Positions 49,347-59,056 of a DNA stretch of 64,000 nucleotides are shown here, piece by piece. The stretch comes from Neobacillus endophyticus (lineage in GTDB: Bacteria > Bacillota > Bacilli > Bacillales > Cytobacillaceae), in the NCBI RefSeq assembly GCF_013248975.1, contig NZ_JABRWH010000001.1, forward strand, positions 2,934,001 to 2,998,000, read 5' to 3'. The notes under the pieces were generated by a model. That model made no database searches. It had not been told where the DNA came from and worked only from the letters and a program-made list of their open reading frames with translations. The position numbers were made by a program, and so were the translations under genes. Within the stretch, counting starts at the first letter, position 1; every line of letters begins with the position of its first letter.

Positions 49347-50021
49347 ATGATGGAAATTCAAACAGAGATCAATTCAAAAAGAGAGAATCCTAGTTTATTA
49401 GGAATGTTTATGAATCCGAGTGAACAGTTTCAAAGGATTAAAGAAAAACCAAAAATCTGGGTGCCGCTTATTATTGTCAGTAGCCTATATGCTATAGGTA
49501 TGGCACTAATGGCCTTTTCAATGGATGCATCTGTTTTTATTAAATCTGGAGTGTCTAAAGACCAGGCCGGGGTATTTTTAGGGTTTATGAAAGTAACTGT
49601 GGTTGTGCTAGGGATATTTTCACCCATTATTATTGTACTTATTACGAGCGCCATCCATTTGCTTATCGCCAAATTTACTAGTTCGTCGGTTTCCTTTAAA
49701 CAATTATTCTCTATGAATACCTTTATCTTAATGATCAGTGCAATCGGACTGATTCTAAATATGGCTATTAGACAAGCTATTGGCGGGAATCCAGAAATCT
49801 ATCTTACTAGCTTGGCAGGCTTATTGAATCAAGATAAATCAGGATATTTGGGATCAATTGAAGTATTTCGAATTTGGTCGACCATTTTAACAGCCATCGG
49901 TCTTCATAGAACAGCTCAATTTTCAAAGGGACTTGCTTGGACAATTGCCATTGTTTTCTTCTTGATTGGAATAGGGTTTGGATTAATTGGAACTTCATTT
50001 CAAAGTGCTCCGAAGCTATAA
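49347..50021 (+). CDS. yknW: Yip1-domain membrane protein YknW
   Basis: 224 residues; GTAGGGGGTTTTA before the ATG. Yip1 domain with five helices: SLLGMFMNPSEQFQRIKEKP at the start, then WVPLIIVSSLYAIGMALMAF, VTVVVLGIFSPIIIVLITSA, IHLLIAKFTSSSVSFKQLFS. In B. subtilis YknW partners the YknXYZ ABC exporter and helps its assembly; YknWXYZ protects against the SdpC toxin. Gene order here is the same. It heads a four-gene operon. Confidence 0.88.
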   Translation: MMEIQTEINSKRENPSLLGMFMNPSEQFQRIKEKPKIWVPLIIVSSLYAIGMALMAFSMDASVFIKSGVSKDQAGVFLGFMKVTVVVLGIFSPIIIVLITSAIHLLIAKFTSSSVSFKQLFSMNTFILMISAIGLILNMAIRQAIGGNPEIYLTSLAGLLNQDKSGYLGSIEVFRIWSTILTAIGLHRTAQFSKGLAWTIAIVFFLIGIGFGLIGTSFQSAPKL

Positions 50022-50112
50022 ACAATTTGTTTTGAAAAAAGAAACCTAGGAATTGAAAGGAGAAAAGGCCAATATAGTCCCAGCAAAAGTTTGAAAGGGG
50101 CTTTTTAGCTGC

Positions 50113-51249
50113 GTGAAAATAATGAATAAGAAAACATGGATTGCACTTGGTGTTGTCTGTCTGGTGGCCAGCATGATATTTGTTGGCGTATATCGTCAAG
50201 CGATTGCTAAAGGTCCAGCCGTTAAGACAGTCAAAATGGCAGAGGAAGAGATTTCATCGCTTTTGCTCGTTCCTGGAACAGTGAAACTGCAAGAGGAGCA
50301 GTTTGTATATCCGACACCTGACAAAGGAGAGGTTAAAGAATTGCTTGTGAAAGAGGGGCAGACTGTTAAGAAAGGAACCATTCTTCTCAGGCTGAAAAAC
50401 AATCAGCTGGAGCTGGAAACAGAACAAAATACACTGGCCATTGAAACGGCAAATTTAAAATTGGAACAAATATCTCAAAAAATCAGCGATTTAAATGATA
50501 AAGAAAAAACACTGGCTAAAACAGCAGGTGAAGAAGAAGCAAAGAAGCAGCTGAAACCTGACTACGAGCAGCTCGATATGGACAAGAAATTGGCGGATTT
50601 GGATATAAAACAAGCCATGCTGCAAAAGAATATGATTCAAAAACGCCAAAGTGAATTAGAGATTAAAAGTACTATTGATGGAATCGTTCTTTCAGCAGAG
50701 TTACCGTCAGCTTCTACGGCAACAGGTGCAGTCTCAGAACCAATCATACATATTGGCAAGCTTGAAGGCATGACGGCCATTGGCCTTCTATCTGAATATG
50801 ACACATTAAAAGTAAAGAAGGGCCAAAAGGTTAATTTACGCTCTGATGCTGTCCCTGATCAGGAATGGAATGGTGTGGTAATAGATATCGGCTACCTTCC
50901 GCAGCAAAGCCAGCAAGGACAGGAAAATAACAGTCAAGCTGTACAATATCCAGTAACAGTGAAAATATCCGGTGATACAAAGGCGATAAAGCCAGGATTT
51001 CAGGTAACGATGGAGGTTGAGACTGACAAGAAACGGGCCATGGTCCTTCCGAATACAGCCATACATGATGATGGGGATCAGCCATACGTATTTTTGGTGA
51101 AGAGCGGTAAGGTTCATAAGCAGCAAGTAAAAACAGGGACAGAATCAGGAAAAAAAATCGAGATATTATCTGGGGTGACGATGGAAGATCATGTTATTGC
51201 TAATAGTTCGGATGATATGAAGGATGGGATGGATGTGACTGTAAAATGA
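50113..51249 (+). CDS. yknX: YknX-type periplasmic adaptor (RND/HlyD family)
   Basis: 378 residues from a GTG at 50113; AAAGGGG lies 13 bases upstream, so an ATG at 50122 is possible. One N-terminal helix (WIALGVVCLVASMIFVGVYR). Lipoyl halves follow, VYPTPDKGEVKELLVKEGQT and STIDGIVLSAELPSA, separated by a coiled-coil hairpin (NTLAIETANLKLEQISQKIS). Beta-barrel and MP domains are at NLRSDAVPDQEWNGVVIDIG and LPNTAIHDDGDQPYVFLVKS. It links the ABC permease to the cell envelope. Its stop overlaps the start of yknY. Confidence 0.9.
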   Translation: MKIMNKKTWIALGVVCLVASMIFVGVYRQAIAKGPAVKTVKMAEEEISSLLLVPGTVKLQEEQFVYPTPDKGEVKELLVKEGQTVKKGTILLRLKNNQLELETEQNTLAIETANLKLEQISQKISDLNDKEKTLAKTAGEEEAKKQLKPDYEQLDMDKKLADLDIKQAMLQKNMIQKRQSELEIKSTIDGIVLSAELPSASTATGAVSEPIIHIGKLEGMTAIGLLSEYDTLKVKKGQKVNLRSDAVPDQEWNGVVIDIGYLPQQSQQGQENNSQAVQYPVTVKISGDTKAIKPGFQVTMEVETDKKRAMVLPNTAIHDDGDQPYVFLVKSGKVHKQQVKTGTESGKKIEILSGVTMEDHVIANSSDDMKDGMDVTVK

Positions 51250-51935
51250 TTCAGCTAGAGTCCATCTGTAAATCTTTTTTTCTTGGAAAAGAAGAAATAA
51301 AAGTGTTAAACGATATTAGCATTACCATTGAAGATGGTGAATTTGTAGCAATAATGGGTCCTTCCGGATCCGGAAAATCAACGTTAATGAATATTATTGG
51401 CTGTTTAGATAAACCAACAACTGGTTCCTACTTTCTTGATGATGAAAATGTTTCGGGATATAACGATAAGGAACTTGCCCGAGTGAGGAATCAATCGATT
51501 GGTTTTGTGTTTCAGCAATTCCATCTTCTTCCTCGGCTATCAGCTCTAAAAAATGTGGAACTGCCCATGATATATGCAGGAATATCGAAAGCAGAGAGAC
51601 ATGAAAGGGCTGAGGACGCCTTAATGAAAGTGGGGCTGTCAGAGCGGATGAATCATCTGCCGCATGCCCTTTCAGGAGGACAAAAGCAGCGTGTTGCGAT
51701 CGCCAGAGCGATTGTTAATAAACCGAAGCTTATTTTAGCAGATGAGCCGACAGGAGCTCTTGATACAAAAACGAGTATGTCTATTATGCAACAATTTAAG
51801 GAGCTAAATAGAGAAGGCGTCACCGTAGTGGTTGTTACACATGAGCCAGAAGTAGCAGAGTATGCTAATAGAACGATTATGGTTAGAGATGGAAAGGTCC
51901 TGTCTCCTTCTATAGAGAGGGGGCCATTGTCTTGA
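51246..51935 (+). CDS. yknY: ABC transporter ATP-binding protein YknY (MacB/LolD type)
   Basis: 229 residues. Walker [11 protein letters not shown]-loop [12 protein letters not shown], signature [15 protein letters not shown], Walker [13 protein letters not shown], switch His in [11 protein letters not shown]. Starts by ATGA overlap with yknX and ends four bases into yknZ (TTGTCTTGA), so the three are translated together. It powers YknZ. Confidence 0.95.
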   Translation: MIQLESICKSFFLGKEEIKVLNDISITIEDGEFVAIMGPSGSGKSTLMNIIGCLDKPTTGSYFLDDENVSGYNDKELARVRNQSIGFVFQQFHLLPRLSALKNVELPMIYAGISKAERHERAEDALMKVGLSERMNHLPHALSGGQKQRVAIARAIVNKPKLILADEPTGALDTKTSMSIMQQFKELNREGVTVVVVTHEPEVAEYANRTIMVRDGKVLSPSIERGPLS

Positions 51936-53125
51936 AGTTTTTTGAAAGTTTAATCATGGCATTAAGCTCGTTAAAAGCTCATAAAATGCGGAGCATCTTG
52001 ACCATGCTTGGAATTGTAATCGGCGTGGGTGCAGTTATTATCGTGGTAGCTATTGGGCAGGGCGGAGAAGCTATGCTGAAAACCCAAATAACTGGGCCGG
52101 GAAATACAGTTCAGGTGTATTATCAGCCCTCCGATGAAGAAATGCGAGCCAATCCCAACATTCTTCAGCAGGCACCATTTAAACAAGAGGATATCATTGC
52201 TCTTGAGCAAATTCCTGAAGTGAAAAGGGTGGTGGCATCGAGTACGAAAATGTCGAGTGTTAGATATGAAAAGGATGCTAAAGAAGTATCTGTTACAGGG
52301 GTTAATCAAGCCTATTTAAAGGTAAATCAATTAAAGACAGCTGAGGGCCGGAATTTCTCCATTATAGATTTTCTTGGGGCAAGACGAGCTGGGATTATTA
52401 GTAATAAATTAAAGGAGGAATTATTTAAGGGGAAAAATCCAGTTGGGAAAATAATCACAGTGGCAAATCAGCCAATTGAAATTATTGGTGTACTGGAAAA
52501 ACCTACAGGGCTACTGGCATTTGGATCCATGGAAGTGTATCTTCCTTCTCAAACATGGAAGATCATTTATGGCAGTGGCGATTATACCCAGGTAACGCTC
52601 CAGGCGGCTTCTGCTGAACAGCTTCAAACAGCTGGCAAGCAGGCAGCCAAGTTGCTTAATCATCGTCATAATACTAAAAAATCGTATCAGGTTATTAATA
52701 TGGAAGAGATTGCTCAAGGAATTGGCCAGGTGACCAATATCATGACCCTGATTATTGGCAGCATTGCCGGGATTTCTTTATTTGTGGGCGGGATTGGAGT
52801 TATGAATATCATGCTTGTCTCCGTTACAGAACGTACTCGAGAAATTGGCATCCGGATGGCACTAGGGGCAACAAGAGGACAAGTATTAACCCAATTCTTA
52901 ATTGAATCCATGACCTTAACCTTAATTGGCGGCATCCTGGGGATTTTACTAGGATGGGGAGCGGCAGAAGTAGCAAGCCTCATTGCTGGCTGGCCATCTT
53001 TAATTTCCTGGGAAGTAGTCGTCGGCGGTGTCTTATTTTCGATGATCATTGGAATCATATTTGGAATATTGCCAGCAAATAAAGCATCCAAATTGGATCC
53101 CATTGAATCGCTGCGATATGAATAA
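51932..53125 (+). CDS. yknZ: ABC transporter permease YknZ (FtsX/MacB family)
   Basis: 397 residues from a TTG with GAGAGGGGG upstream. N-terminal helix and MacB signature [20 protein letters not shown], then a large extracellular MacB_PCD domain (residues about 45-260). The FtsX domain has three helices: [60 protein letters not shown]. Final [18 protein letters not shown] is the usual end. Exports or shields against antimicrobial peptides in B. subtilis. A perfect terminator follows. Confidence 0.93.
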   Translation: MKFFESLIMALSSLKAHKMRSILTMLGIVIGVGAVIIVVAIGQGGEAMLKTQITGPGNTVQVYYQPSDEEMRANPNILQQAPFKQEDIIALEQIPEVKRVVASSTKMSSVRYEKDAKEVSVTGVNQAYLKVNQLKTAEGRNFSIIDFLGARRAGIISNKLKEELFKGKNPVGKIITVANQPIEIIGVLEKPTGLLAFGSMEVYLPSQTWKIIYGSGDYTQVTLQAASAEQLQTAGKQAAKLLNHRHNTKKSYQVINMEEIAQGIGQVTNIMTLIIGSIAGISLFVGGIGVMNIMLVSVTERTREIGIRMALGATRGQVLTQFLIESMTLTLIGGILGILLGWGAAEVASLIAGWPSLISWEVVVGGVLFSMIIGIIFGILPANKASKLDPIESLRYE

Positions 53126-53132
53126 TTCCGTT

Positions 53133-53173
53133 TTTCAGGAGATTGGTGCCTGACACCAATCTCCTGAAATTTT
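53133..53173 (+). terminator. strong terminator of yknWXYZ
   Basis: TTTCAGGAGATTGGTG-CCTGA-CACCAATCTCCTGAAA, 16-bp perfect stem, followed by TTTTC. Confidence 0.93.
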
Positions 53174-53716
53174 CATAATCATTAGTTAAGCTTTTGTGAA
53201 TAGCAAAATGTATTTTTGATTTTTTTAATAGGTTTTCTGCATCGTTTTTTAGATTCTTCATTTATTTGATTTAGGGGAGTTTGGATGATAGAAAAGGTTT
53301 GGATATTATTTTTGGTTCTGGGCCTAGACACTTTATAGGAATATACTAATTTTAGTTAAAATATTGAAAACGGTTACAATAATTTTTAAATTTTTTAACG
53401 AGTAATTGAATCGGTTTTTTAGAGAGTCTAAAATACATTTCGACAATATCCATCTTTTTTCTGAGTTTATTTTACTAATTAAATTTCATAAAATCCGTTA
53501 ATCACAAAATTTAATTAGGTTAACCTGAGATTCACACAGAAAAGTTAGTATTAGTGGTGAAATTTGTCGATAAGGTCTAGTTTACAAATTGTCATTTTAC
53601 TACAATAATTATAATTATATTAATATTCTAATTAATTCATCCGTGTGTCGACCTCAATGAGAAACATCCCCTTTCAAGAAGGAATATTGGTATCAGATAA
53701 TCTTAGAGGAGGCATC
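53174..53716. other. long regulatory region before the PHA operon
   Basis: About 540 bp of very AT-rich DNA with no plausible gene. It includes the palindrome AGGTTAACCT (53517-53526) and a GTGTCGAC-containing segment near 53645. At the gene start, AGAGGAGG (53705-53712) is followed by ATGTAAATG: a start-stop pair at 53717-53722 just before the real ATG at 53723. The length fits a regulated promoter, but no operator could be assigned. Confidence 0.5.
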
Positions 53717-53722
53717 ATGTAA

Positions 53723-55357
53723 ATGGTTTATCAGGAAAAGCCTTGGCTTAAATTTTATGACCCGAGAATTGAAGAGCATGTGCAAATTGAACACACCTCT
53801 TTGTATGACTTTTTACAACATGCTACATCCCGTTATCAATCGAATCCCGCCTTTACTTTTATGGGGAATGTTTGGTCATTCCAAGAAACTAAAGCGGTTA
53901 CAGACCGATTTGCTTCTGCACTGAATAAAGCAGGATTTACCAAAGGAGATCGCTTGGCGATCATGCTTCCTAATTCCCCGCATTACCTGTTTACTTTATT
54001 TGGGGTTTTTTGCTTGGGCGGAATAGCTGTTCAAGTGAATCCGATGTATGTAGAAAGGGAAATTGAACATGTATTAAATGATTCTGGCGCAGAGTATATG
54101 ATTGTATATGATGCCCTATATCCAAGAGTTAAACAGGTTCAGCCTGATACCTCTTTAAAAAAGATCATTGTTGTTAGTTTTAGCGGTTCAAAAATGGAAC
54201 TTGCTGATGGAGATCAATATTTTAATGAAATCCTCGTACATGATATCCATATTCCTAAGGTTGAGATAAATCGTGATCGTGATGTTGCATTATTGCAATA
54301 TACAGGCGGCACGACAGGTCCCTCCAAAGGTGTAATGCTTACCCACACTAATTTATTGGCAAACTTCAACCAAGTATGTGATTTTGCTTACAAAGCATGT
54401 GATCAAAGACCGGAAAATTTAAAAATGATATCAGTTCTGCCGTTTTTCCATGTATATGGCCTTTCTAGTGTTGCGTTATGCGGTATACGCGAAGGGGCCA
54501 ATCAGATTATACTGCCCCGATTTGACCCGAAAGAAATTATGGAAATTGTTAAGCGAGAAAAACCTTTCCAATTCTCAGGGGTGCCTACAATGTTCTTAGC
54601 GCTAAACAGTCAGCCTGAACTAGAGGATAGCGGTTTTGAAGAATTTTATTACATAAGCTGCGGCGGAGCCCCGCTTCCAATAGAAGCAGCTAAATTATTT
54701 GAAAAAAGAACAAGCGTAAAGCTTCTGGATGGGTATGGTCTTTCCGAGGCAGCACCAACTGTTATTTTTAATCCGCCGTTTGTACCAAGGAAATTTGGCA
54801 GTGTTGGAATTCCTGTTCAAAGTACAATCGCGAGAGTTGTCTATGAAACGGATGAAGGATATGTAGACGCTCCTGTCGGAAAAGCAGGAGAGCTGATTAT
54901 TAAAGGTCCACAAGTAATGAAAGGATATTGGAATCGTCCTGAAGAGACAGCGGCAGTTTTGAAGGATGGGTGGTTGTTTACAGGTGACATTGCCAAAATG
55001 GATGAAGATGGATATTTCTACATAGTGGACCGTAAAAAGGATATGATTATTGCCAGTGGTTTCAATGTGTATCCTAGTGAAATTGAAGAAATTTTATATC
55101 AGCTTGAAGCAGTTGAAGAAGCTCTCGTTGTTGGAGTTCCTGATCCATATCGCGGAGAAACCGTAAAAGCGTTTGTCAAACTTAAACAAGGCTATTCTCT
55201 AACGGAAGAAGAGATCAAACAGTTTGGGAGAGAGAATCTGGCACCTTATAAAGCACCAAAAGATGTTGAAATCCTTTCGGAGCTACCCAAGTCTTCTGTT
55301 GGAAAACTGCTTCGCAGAGTATTAAGAGACCAGCAGACATCAAAAGTAAACGCTTAA
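53723..55357 (+). CDS. long-chain fatty-acid CoA ligase (AMP-binding)
   Basis: 544 residues. AMP-binding P-loop YTGGTTGPSKGVMLTHTNLL, later YGLSEAAPTVIFNPP (A5), GWLFTGDIAKMDEDGYFYIV (A7), DRKKDMIIASGFNVYPSEIE (A8) and PKSSVGKLLRRVLRD with the final catalytic Lys (A10). Closest in layout to LcfA/FadD-type ligases that make acyl-CoA from free fatty acids and ATP. It opens the run of genes leading to PhaC (21 bp before the SDR start, all same strand), suggesting that fatty acids feed PHA synthesis. Confidence 0.92.
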   Translation: MVYQEKPWLKFYDPRIEEHVQIEHTSLYDFLQHATSRYQSNPAFTFMGNVWSFQETKAVTDRFASALNKAGFTKGDRLAIMLPNSPHYLFTLFGVFCLGGIAVQVNPMYVEREIEHVLNDSGAEYMIVYDALYPRVKQVQPDTSLKKIIVVSFSGSKMELADGDQYFNEILVHDIHIPKVEINRDRDVALLQYTGGTTGPSKGVMLTHTNLLANFNQVCDFAYKACDQRPENLKMISVLPFFHVYGLSSVALCGIREGANQIILPRFDPKEIMEIVKREKPFQFSGVPTMFLALNSQPELEDSGFEEFYYISCGGAPLPIEAAKLFEKRTSVKLLDGYGLSEAAPTVIFNPPFVPRKFGSVGIPVQSTIARVVYETDEGYVDAPVGKAGELIIKGPQVMKGYWNRPEETAAVLKDGWLFTGDIAKMDEDGYFYIVDRKKDMIIASGFNVYPSEIEEILYQLEAVEEALVVGVPDPYRGETVKAFVKLKQGYSLTEEEIKQFGRENLAPYKAPKDVEILSELPKSSVGKLLRRVLRDQQTSKVNA

Positions 55358-55378
55358 ATGATTATAGGGGGGTATCTA

Positions 55379-56158
55379 ATGACTATTCAAGAGCTATTCA
55401 GTTTAAAAGGAAAAACAGCTATTGTTACTGGAGGAGGCCGCGGCTTAGGGCAGCAAATTGCTGAAATATATGCAGAAGCAGGAGCAAATGTCGTAGTTTG
55501 TTCAAGAAATTTGGAGGCTTGTCAGGAGTTGAGTGATTCACTTAAGGAGCGAGGAGTACGTTCACTTGCATTTAAATGTGATGTATCTAGCTCTGATGAC
55601 ATTCAATATGTAGTTGATGAGACATTAAAGGAGTTTGGCAGGATTGATATTTTAGTCAATAACAGTGGGACAAGCTGGGGTGCGTCAGCATTGGAAATGC
55701 CTGCTGATAAATGGGATAAAGTGATGGATATCAACCTAAGAGCCGTTTTCTTATTCTCCCAGGCTGTTGGTAAAATAATGGTGGAGCAGCGTTCCGGAAA
55801 AATTATCAATATTGCTTCTATTGCTGGAATGGGCGGTCAGGATCCGCAGGTAATGGATGCCATTGGCTATTCAACAAGCAAGGGAGCGGTAATTTCCTTT
55901 ACAAAGGATCTTGCAGTTAAATTGGCGCCATTCAATGTTCATGTTAATGCGATTGCGCCAGGATTTTTCCCGACAAAAATGACGAAAACCATTTTAGGAT
56001 ATTCCGGAGAGAAAATTCTCGAACGAACACCTGCAGGCCGTTTTGGTTCTGATGAAGATATGAAAGGACCAGCTTTATTTCTTGCATCGGCTGCATCCGA
56101 TTATGTATTTGGCCATATTCTTGCTGTTGACGGTGGAACGGTTGCTGGTGTTCAATAA
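55379..56158 (+). CDS. SDR oxidoreductase, candidate acyl-CoA-linked reductase of the PHA operon
   Basis: 259 residues from the ATG at 55379 (GGGGGG upstream); an in-frame ATG at 55358 lies before the site. Motifs: TAIVTGGGRGLGQQIAEIYA, DILVNNSGTSWG, catalytic Ser in INIASIAGMGG, Tyr-Lys in IGYSTSKGAVISF, and end YVFGHILAVDGGTVAGVQ. In B. megaterium an SDR (PhaB, acetoacetyl-CoA reductase) is encoded between phaR and phaC. Here an SDR precedes the granule genes. It may supply (R)-3-hydroxyacyl-CoA, but other SDR roles cannot be excluded. Confidence 0.82.
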   Translation: MTIQELFSLKGKTAIVTGGGRGLGQQIAEIYAEAGANVVVCSRNLEACQELSDSLKERGVRSLAFKCDVSSSDDIQYVVDETLKEFGRIDILVNNSGTSWGASALEMPADKWDKVMDINLRAVFLFSQAVGKIMVEQRSGKIINIASIAGMGGQDPQVMDAIGYSTSKGAVISFTKDLAVKLAPFNVHVNAIAPGFFPTKMTKTILGYSGEKILERTPAGRFGSDEDMKGPALFLASAASDYVFGHILAVDGGTVAGVQ

Positions 56159-56216
56159 ATCACAACCTAGGATGGAATGGGCCAATAATCAGTTGGATAG
56201 ATAGAAGGAATTTTAG

Positions 56217-56678
56217 ATGGAAGTCAATAATGAAGACCAGATAGCGTATTACAAAAGACTTGAATCAGAAATGAATAAAACCATACATGCCTTTGCAAAT
56301 TGCCGTACTTTTACCAGGGCATTTGGAAAGGCATTTGATGCACATTTGAAAAGAGTGAGAATTCAAAGAAGGTTAACAACTAAGTGGTTAAAGTGCGCAA
56401 ACATCCCGAATAAGGATGAAATAGCAATAATCTCAGAAAAAATGGTAGAGTGTGAAGAAAAAATAGATATGTTGGATGAAACAATTTACTTAGCAGCTCT
56501 AACATTTAAAGAGAACCAAAGTAAACTGAGAATGCTTCGAAATGCGTGTGAAGAAATGTTGAATCTCCTTGAAAAAGAAGTGAAAGAAATACAAGTACGA
56601 AAAATAAAGTCCCTTGAAAGTGATTTGAGGGAATTACAGCATTTATTCAATATGGAAATGATGGATATGGAGGAGTAA
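56217..56678 (+). CDS. small helical protein of the PHA operon, 153 aa
   Basis: Entirely helical and charged, no membrane segment: QIAYYKRLESEMNKTIHAFA, RTFTRAFGKAFDAHLKRVRI, then IISEKMVECEEKIDMLDETI and a coiled coil to the end (KEVKEIQVRKIKSLESDLRE, LQHLFNMEMMDMEE). The GGAATTTTAG leader before the ATG is a modest site. It lies between the SDR and the next helical gene with a 3-bp gap downstream, so co-translation is likely. Composition and place suggest a granule-associated or PhaR/PhaC-interacting protein. I do not recognise a named family. Confidence 0.7.
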   Translation: MEVNNEDQIAYYKRLESEMNKTIHAFANCRTFTRAFGKAFDAHLKRVRIQRRLTTKWLKCANIPNKDEIAIISEKMVECEEKIDMLDETIYLAALTFKENQSKLRMLRNACEEMLNLLEKEVKEIQVRKIKSLESDLRELQHLFNMEMMDMEE

Positions 56679-56681
56679 AAA

Positions 56682-57296
56682 ATGGCAGAAGCAAATAACC
56701 AAGAACAAAAGGTTGAAAATCAAGAGAATGAAATTTATAGTGAGAAACAACTTTCTAGCCTGGACCTAATCTGGAAAATTGGCTTTGACGAATTGGATGC
56801 ATGGGCCGATCGTTTTAACAAACGGGATGATATTTTCCTGGCCTCTGTATACAACTATGTGGAAAAAGTGAAACAAAACCAGGAAAACCTTCAAGAAATC
56901 ACAGAACAATTCAGCAAGGAACTAAAAAATTGGGAGAAATCCGCCCGAGAGGAATTACTCGTAACGACTACGGCACTGCAGCATTTCTTCCCGGTAAAGT
57001 CTTATGAAGAAATTAATCATGTGGTGGACGACATTCAGATGAAAACAACAGCGTTGCTCTTAACTCCAGTAAAGTCATTAAACAGCGGTATGGCTCTTGA
57101 TAAATATGTAAGTGCTGTAGAGCAATATTTGTCATTGCGCAAAAATACGCGAGAAAAATATTTTGAAAGTGTCAAGAAGACAACAAAAGTTTTATATGAA
57201 AATCAAAAATTATTAATGAATTTATTTACTAAACAAGTAAAAACAGCGATTTTTCCATTTCAAAAGTACATGAAAAATGCAGCAGAATCTAAATAA
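56682..57296 (+). CDS. phasin-like helical protein, 204 aa
   Basis: Begins 3 bp after the previous stop; ATGGAGGAGTAAAA gives the site. An acidic N-terminus is followed by LDLIWKIGFDELDAWADRFN and long amphipathic helices (YNYVEKVKQNQENLQEITEQ, LSLRKNTREKYFESVKKTTK, VLYENQKLLMNLFTKQVKTA). This resembles phasins and PhaE/PhaR-type subunits, which coat PHA granules or assist the synthase. It sits directly before phaR. Named family not certain. Confidence 0.7.
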   Translation: MAEANNQEQKVENQENEIYSEKQLSSLDLIWKIGFDELDAWADRFNKRDDIFLASVYNYVEKVKQNQENLQEITEQFSKELKNWEKSAREELLVTTTALQHFFPVKSYEEINHVVDDIQMKTTALLLTPVKSLNSGMALDKYVSAVEQYLSLRKNTREKYFESVKKTTKVLYENQKLLMNLFTKQVKTAIFPFQKYMKNAAESK

Positions 57297-57317
57297 ATAA
57301 TGATGAGGTGAAGGAAG

Positions 57318-57884
57318 ATGTCCGACAATAAAACCTACGATCCATTTGAAACCCTTCATAAATTCAGTTTACTTTGGGAGAAACAAATCAATGATTTTAT
57401 CTATTTGTGGACCAACAATAGCGAATTTATTAAGTTTTCAAATATCGGAACAGAAATTCAATCTCGCTATATAGACACTTTTAAAAAGAATCATGAGGCA
57501 CTTGCAGGAGTTCTTAACTTACCAACAAAGAGCGATGTAACGAATGTTGCAAACCTGACCATTCAAGCAGAAGAAAAAGTGGAAGCCCTTGAGGAACAAA
57601 TTTGGGAGCTTCAGGATTCAGTAAAAGCGCAAAGTAAAGAAATTGAAAGTGTTGTAGAAGTATCAAAAGAGATTATTAAACTGACTAAACAATTAAAAAC
57701 AGAATTAATGAAAACCAAAAAGGAATTAGCTGATACAAAAGATTTACATGCAGAGCTTCAGGAAATGAAATTTGAACTGATGAAGCTAAATAATTTTAAA
57801 GAAGAGTTTGAGTTACTAAAAGATCTGATTGAAAAGGATAAAACACCTGAGCCAGTATTATCAAGTGCTAGTTCAGCGAAATAA
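57318..57884 (+). CDS. phaR: class IV PHA synthase subunit PhaR
   Basis: 188 residues, with GATGAGGTGAAGGAAG before the ATG. PhaR signature YDPFETLHKFSLLWEKQIND, FIYLWTNNSEFIKFSNIGTE, then VLNLPTKSDVTNVANLTIQA and VEALEEQIWELQDSVKAQSK. The rest is a long coiled coil ending in a flexible Pro/Ser tail. In Bacillus class IV systems PhaR is required for PhaC activity and stability. It is 22 bp from phaC. Confidence 0.92.
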   Translation: MSDNKTYDPFETLHKFSLLWEKQINDFIYLWTNNSEFIKFSNIGTEIQSRYIDTFKKNHEALAGVLNLPTKSDVTNVANLTIQAEEKVEALEEQIWELQDSVKAQSKEIESVVEVSKEIIKLTKQLKTELMKTKKELADTKDLHAELQEMKFELMKLNNFKEEFELLKDLIEKDKTPEPVLSSASSAK

Positions 57885-57906
57885 TGGAAGAAGGGGGAGG
57901 TAAACC

Positions 57907-58977
57907 ATGGAGACAGAAACACCTTTTGGAAATTTAATGCCAACTTTAGATTATGAAAAAGAAATGAACCGCTGGAAACATGTTTTTAAGATTTTAACAG
58001 AGCCTGAACCGAAAGTGGGCCATACTCCAAGAAATGAAGTATGGAGAAAGAATAAATCTGTTTTATGGCATTACCCAGCAAAACAGAAAAAATATGAGAT
58101 TCCATTATTTTTCGTTTATTCTCTTTTCAATAAGCCATACATTTTGGATATTGCACCAAAATCAAGTGTAATTGAAAATTTAACAAATATGGGATATGAG
58201 GTATACTTGCTCGATTGGGGCATTCCAGGATATGAGGACAAGAAAATCGGCCTGGATACGTTCATCGAGAAATATTTAAGAACCGCCGTCAAACGAGCCA
58301 TTCGTCATTCAGGGGCAGGAGAAATTACACTGGTCGGCTATTGTTTGGGTGGAACGATTGCCTCCATTTATGCTGCGATTGCGGAGGAGCCAATTAAAAA
58401 CCTCATTGTAGCTACAGTGCCCATTGATTTCAAACCATTTATCGGCCCTGATAAATGGGCAGAAGGGTTAAGAAATGACGAATTTAATATTGACCACTTT
58501 ATCGATACGTACGGGGTTGTTCCCCCTCAATTAGTGGAAGGGATGTTTAGGGCAATCGGGGCACCTATTTATTTTACAAACTATACGATGTTGTTACATC
58601 GTGCCCACGATCAAAGATATGTTGACAAATGGCGGAGAATGAATAAGTGGACATTGGACCAGGTGCCATTTACTGGTGAGGCCTATCGCCAATTAGCCGT
58701 TGATTTATTTAAAGAAAACAAACTCGTACAGGGTGAATTTATGCTTGGCAATAAAAAGGTAGATTTGAAAAATATTAAGGCCAATTTATATGTTGTGTCA
58801 GGATCAAGAGATAACTTAATTTTAGAAGAACAAAGCAAACCAATAATGGAATTGGTTTCAAGCAAGGATAAAACCTATGTATGTGTTGAAGGGGGGCATG
58901 TCAGCCTCGCATTAACAGGTGTCTTTGCTAAAATTGTGGATCAATGGGCGGCAAGCAGATCCAAACCACTTTCATAA
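57907..58977 (+). CDS. phaC: class IV PHA synthase catalytic subunit PhaC
   Basis: 356 residues; GGGGGAGGTAAACC before the ATG. PhaC alpha/beta-hydrolase fold with the lipase-like box GYCLGG holding the nucleophile Cys146, Asp302 in SGSRDNLI and His331 in EGGHVSLAL. IDFKPFIGPDKWAEGLRNDE and the WRRMNKWTLDQVPFTGEAYR stretch are typical of the cap region. The size is right for class III/IV. It polymerises (R)-3-hydroxyacyl-CoA into PHA at the granule surface together with PhaR. It closes the operon; a G/C-rich hairpin lies downstream. Confidence 0.96.
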   Translation: METETPFGNLMPTLDYEKEMNRWKHVFKILTEPEPKVGHTPRNEVWRKNKSVLWHYPAKQKKYEIPLFFVYSLFNKPYILDIAPKSSVIENLTNMGYEVYLLDWGIPGYEDKKIGLDTFIEKYLRTAVKRAIRHSGAGEITLVGYCLGGTIASIYAAIAEEPIKNLIVATVPIDFKPFIGPDKWAEGLRNDEFNIDHFIDTYGVVPPQLVEGMFRAIGAPIYFTNYTMLLHRAHDQRYVDKWRRMNKWTLDQVPFTGEAYRQLAVDLFKENKLVQGEFMLGNKKVDLKNIKANLYVVSGSRDNLILEEQSKPIMELVSSKDKTYVCVEGGHVSLALTGVFAKIVDQWAASRSKPLS

Positions 58978-59021
58978 TATAGTAATAATATGCACTCTAT
59001 TATCATAAGAAATATTAAGGA

Positions 59022-59056
59022 ATGGGGAAAGGGAGGATTTCAGCTTCCCCCCTAAC
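59022..59056. terminator. hairpin between phaC and the convergent hydrolase gene
   Basis: TGGGGAA and TTCCCCC pair around a 16-nt centre; the right arm overlaps the end of the convergent gene. T-run is poor. Confidence 0.45.
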
